From Leishmania infantum JPCM5 (Eukaryota > Euglenozoa > Kinetoplastea > Trypanosomatida > Trypanosomatidae): DNA of 64,000 nucleotides. Within the stretch, counting starts at the first letter, position 1. Each line of letters starts with the position of its first letter. The DNA is taken from positions 581,762 through 645,761 of the forward strand of contig NC_009397.2 of the NCBI RefSeq assembly GCF_000002875.2, in the 5' to 3' direction. The position numbers and the translations under genes were made by a program. Of this stretch, positions 62,065 to 64,000 are shown piece after piece. The notes beneath the pieces are model-generated. The model saw nothing but the letters and a program-made list of their open reading frames with translations, searched no databases and was not told the origin of the DNA.

Positions 62065-64000
62065 TGCTGCTTCTGCGCACGGCGCGGATGTGTGGGCGGG
62101 GGTGCAGTGTCGCGTGTGCCCGGTGCTGTATGGCCGAGAACGAATGCACGCGCGTTGGCGCTCCAACGCGTCCGCTCCACCCACGAACGTGCAACCAATA
62201 GACGCATACACACANCCACAGCTCACTGCCTTCTGNTGCACTGCGGTGGATCTNCTGGGCGCNCCAGGACGAGCNGTCTGCNGCCAAATCGAGGTCATGT
62301 GCTTCGCGGGCACGCCTCGATCCGAGTGGCCNGCCCTTCAGGGCCTGCTCCAGGGGGAAGGGGGCGGAAGCGGTGGCGTCTGTCGCGCGGGCAATAGCGG
62401 GTGGTCCGGGCGCATGCCGGATGAGCTCAAGGGGAAGCTGGCCAGGCGCCGGTAAGGCCCCTCTGAGCCCCTGTGCCCTGCCTGCATGCCACGCCTCCGC
62501 CCTCAGTCGCCCCAAGCCGCGGCACCCCATAATATGGCGCGGCGGCTCGCCACACGGGAATCTGGAGGACTCGCTGGCGCCATTCGGCATGCTCTCGTCA
62601 CGCTTCCGGCGCCTGTGCCTCATCAGCCCACCCGGTCGGACGTGGGAGATGCCGCGTATTTCGCGCGCATGCACCTTTGGGCTGATTGGTGTGGATCTCT
62701 TCGCGTCTTTTCCGTCCATCATTCGTGCTCCTCTCACCTCTCGATGCCTTGTCTGGGCGTGAGGCACCATGCAAGCTGTGCTTGGCAGCGCGCGCGCGGT
62801 GCTCGCATTTTGCGCCTCACGCGGCCAGCTTCAGGACGGCGCTGTTGTCTGGGGGTGCGGAGGACGCTGTCTCCATCTTCCACGTCCGTCGAGGTCATGA
62901 GGGGCGTGCGCCTGGATGGCTTCCCCGCATGTGCCTCGGCAGGTTGGACGCTGCCATGAGTCTGTGGCGGCGTGGGGTACTCCTCCCTCTCTTGCATCTG
63001 CACGTCTTTGACAGCAGTGGGCGCAAGCGTCATGATGGCGACTGGTGGATTTCTGCGGCACAGCTCGAGCACAGCCTTTGTCCGTCAGCACGAAGGGTGG
63101 GCGCTGGGCCCGGTGATAGCACGGTGGGGTGGCCCAGCATCGTCGTGAGGGAGGTCAAGGAGGTGGCCGCACAAGGACAACTCTGCTGTTTCGTTGCGCC
63201 TGTTGTCCGTGTCGGAGCGACGGTGGTGATTTGTGTCTGTCATGGTGAAACGTGGAAAGGCAGTGATTTTCGCGAGGAGAAAAGGACGGAGGCTGCTAAG
63301 CGAGCGTGAGAAAAAAAGTAGAAGAGCTGCGACGATGTCGTCGCCATCGTCTTGCTTTTCCGTGCGTGTGTGTCCCCTGGTTGAAACCCTTGCGTATGGC
63401 GGTGGTGAGCGTGTAAGGAGGATGACGGGGGCGGGGTGGGGTGGGGAAAGAGGTGCGGGCACGTGCGGGTGGCCGCGCCACGTGGCGTGTGCTGCGGCTC
63501 AGAGGAACGCTTTTCAGTCAAGCACGCGCAAGCGGAGACACCACAAATGGAGGTGAGTAAAAGGCGAATGACATTCTTTGTGCGAGAGCGGAGCCTGTGA
63601 GCGCGATGGTGGCCTTCCCTCAGCCGGGCTGCGTGGTTGGCAGGCATCTCAGTGCTCGACAGACACGTGCTACACCGGCGAGAGTGCATGCCCCTGCACC
63701 TGTGGAAGAGGTCAAGACGTTACTTTGGAAAGTCTGTACAGGCGTTTTCCTTGCTACCTCTGCTTTTTCTTTTTGGAGCGCTTCCTGTTTTATGTCGTTG
63801 CTATTCTTCGGCGGATATCTTCCGGTTATCGGAAAGCGGCCCAGCGTGCGTATGCGGGGGCACACGTGCACGTACCGTAAAGGGAATTTGGCGGTGGCGG
63901 CGGCGCTGGCGCGCATTGCGACTCGGCCAAAGAGCGGCTTAAGATCGCAACAAGAAAGGAGGACTGCCGACACGAGCAGCAGACTTTCTTCACCAGGATT
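62065..64000 (-). repeat. Right arm of the large inverted repeat (composite repeat copy C)
   Basis: Reverse complement of 20899-22834, including a partial element R (62065-62157), the composite repeat and the 3' flank of the 246-residue gene. Still matching at the window end, so the corresponding gene end would be expected about 175 bp beyond 64000 on the minus strand. Confidence 0.9.

Noticed and set aside
61748..62770. Minus-strand frame of 340 codons across the gap
   Set aside because: It runs through 100 N and several single N in repeat copy C; its acidic C-terminus is preceded by a pyrimidine tract, not coding-like sequence.
63900..64000. Telomeric or subtelomeric end
   Set aside because: No TTAGGG/CCCTAA array is present; the right end is an inverted repeat arm continuing out of the window.

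Overview
The window looks like nuclear DNA of a trypanosomatid, most likely Leishmania or a very close relative. Reasons: intronless GC-rich reading frames lie in long co-oriented runs; intergenic regions are unusually long and full of GT/AC and polypurine/polypyrimidine microsatellites; pyrimidine tracts followed by AG (trans-splice acceptor signals) sit just upstream of start codons; and the gene content is typical of kinetoplastids (P4-ATPase of miltefosine-transporter size, axonemal DRC11, RagA GTPase, PPP phosphatases). Two 100-N gaps (18552-18651, 61965-62064) and a low-quality patch near 26.6-26.8 kb show it is a draft scaffold, so large-scale order must be treated with care.

Layout. 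1-15.2 kb, all minus strand: the N-terminal 1143 residues of a large SPRY/LamG-like protein running off the left edge, RanBP1, an SNM1/Artemis-type nuclease and a long disordered protein ending in a PIN domain. 15.2-18.65 kb: divergent strand switch without recognisable genes, ending in a repeat and a gap. 18.65-20.72 kb: plus strand, a 3' gene remnant beside the gap and a 246-residue unknown protein. 20.7-24.5 kb: convergent switch filled by a composite repeat. 24.5-54.8 kb, all minus strand: PP1-like phosphatase 1, a 133-residue unknown, DRC11-like AAA protein, P4-ATPase flippase, HAD/NLI-type phosphatase-like protein, a propeller/coiled-coil protein, RagA/Gtr1 GTPase and PP1-like phosphatase 2. 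54.8-64 kb: no gene recognised; the last 3.2 kb hold inverted copies of the 20.9-22.8 kb repeat.

The genes do not form one pathway; they are polycistronic housekeeping neighbours. The striking part is the repeat architecture. A ~0.5-kb SIDER2-like element recurs four times in the same orientation, each 0.5-1.2 kb downstream of a stop codon, bracketing the P4-ATPase and its neighbour. One 1.1-kb block containing it is duplicated 17.6 kb apart. One element is a mosaic of two others. The two phosphatases share a ~660-bp core with one visible mismatch, between diverged ends. Near-identical inverted arms of at least 1.94 kb enclose about 39 kb. Together these mark a locus where homologous recombination and gene conversion have been active.
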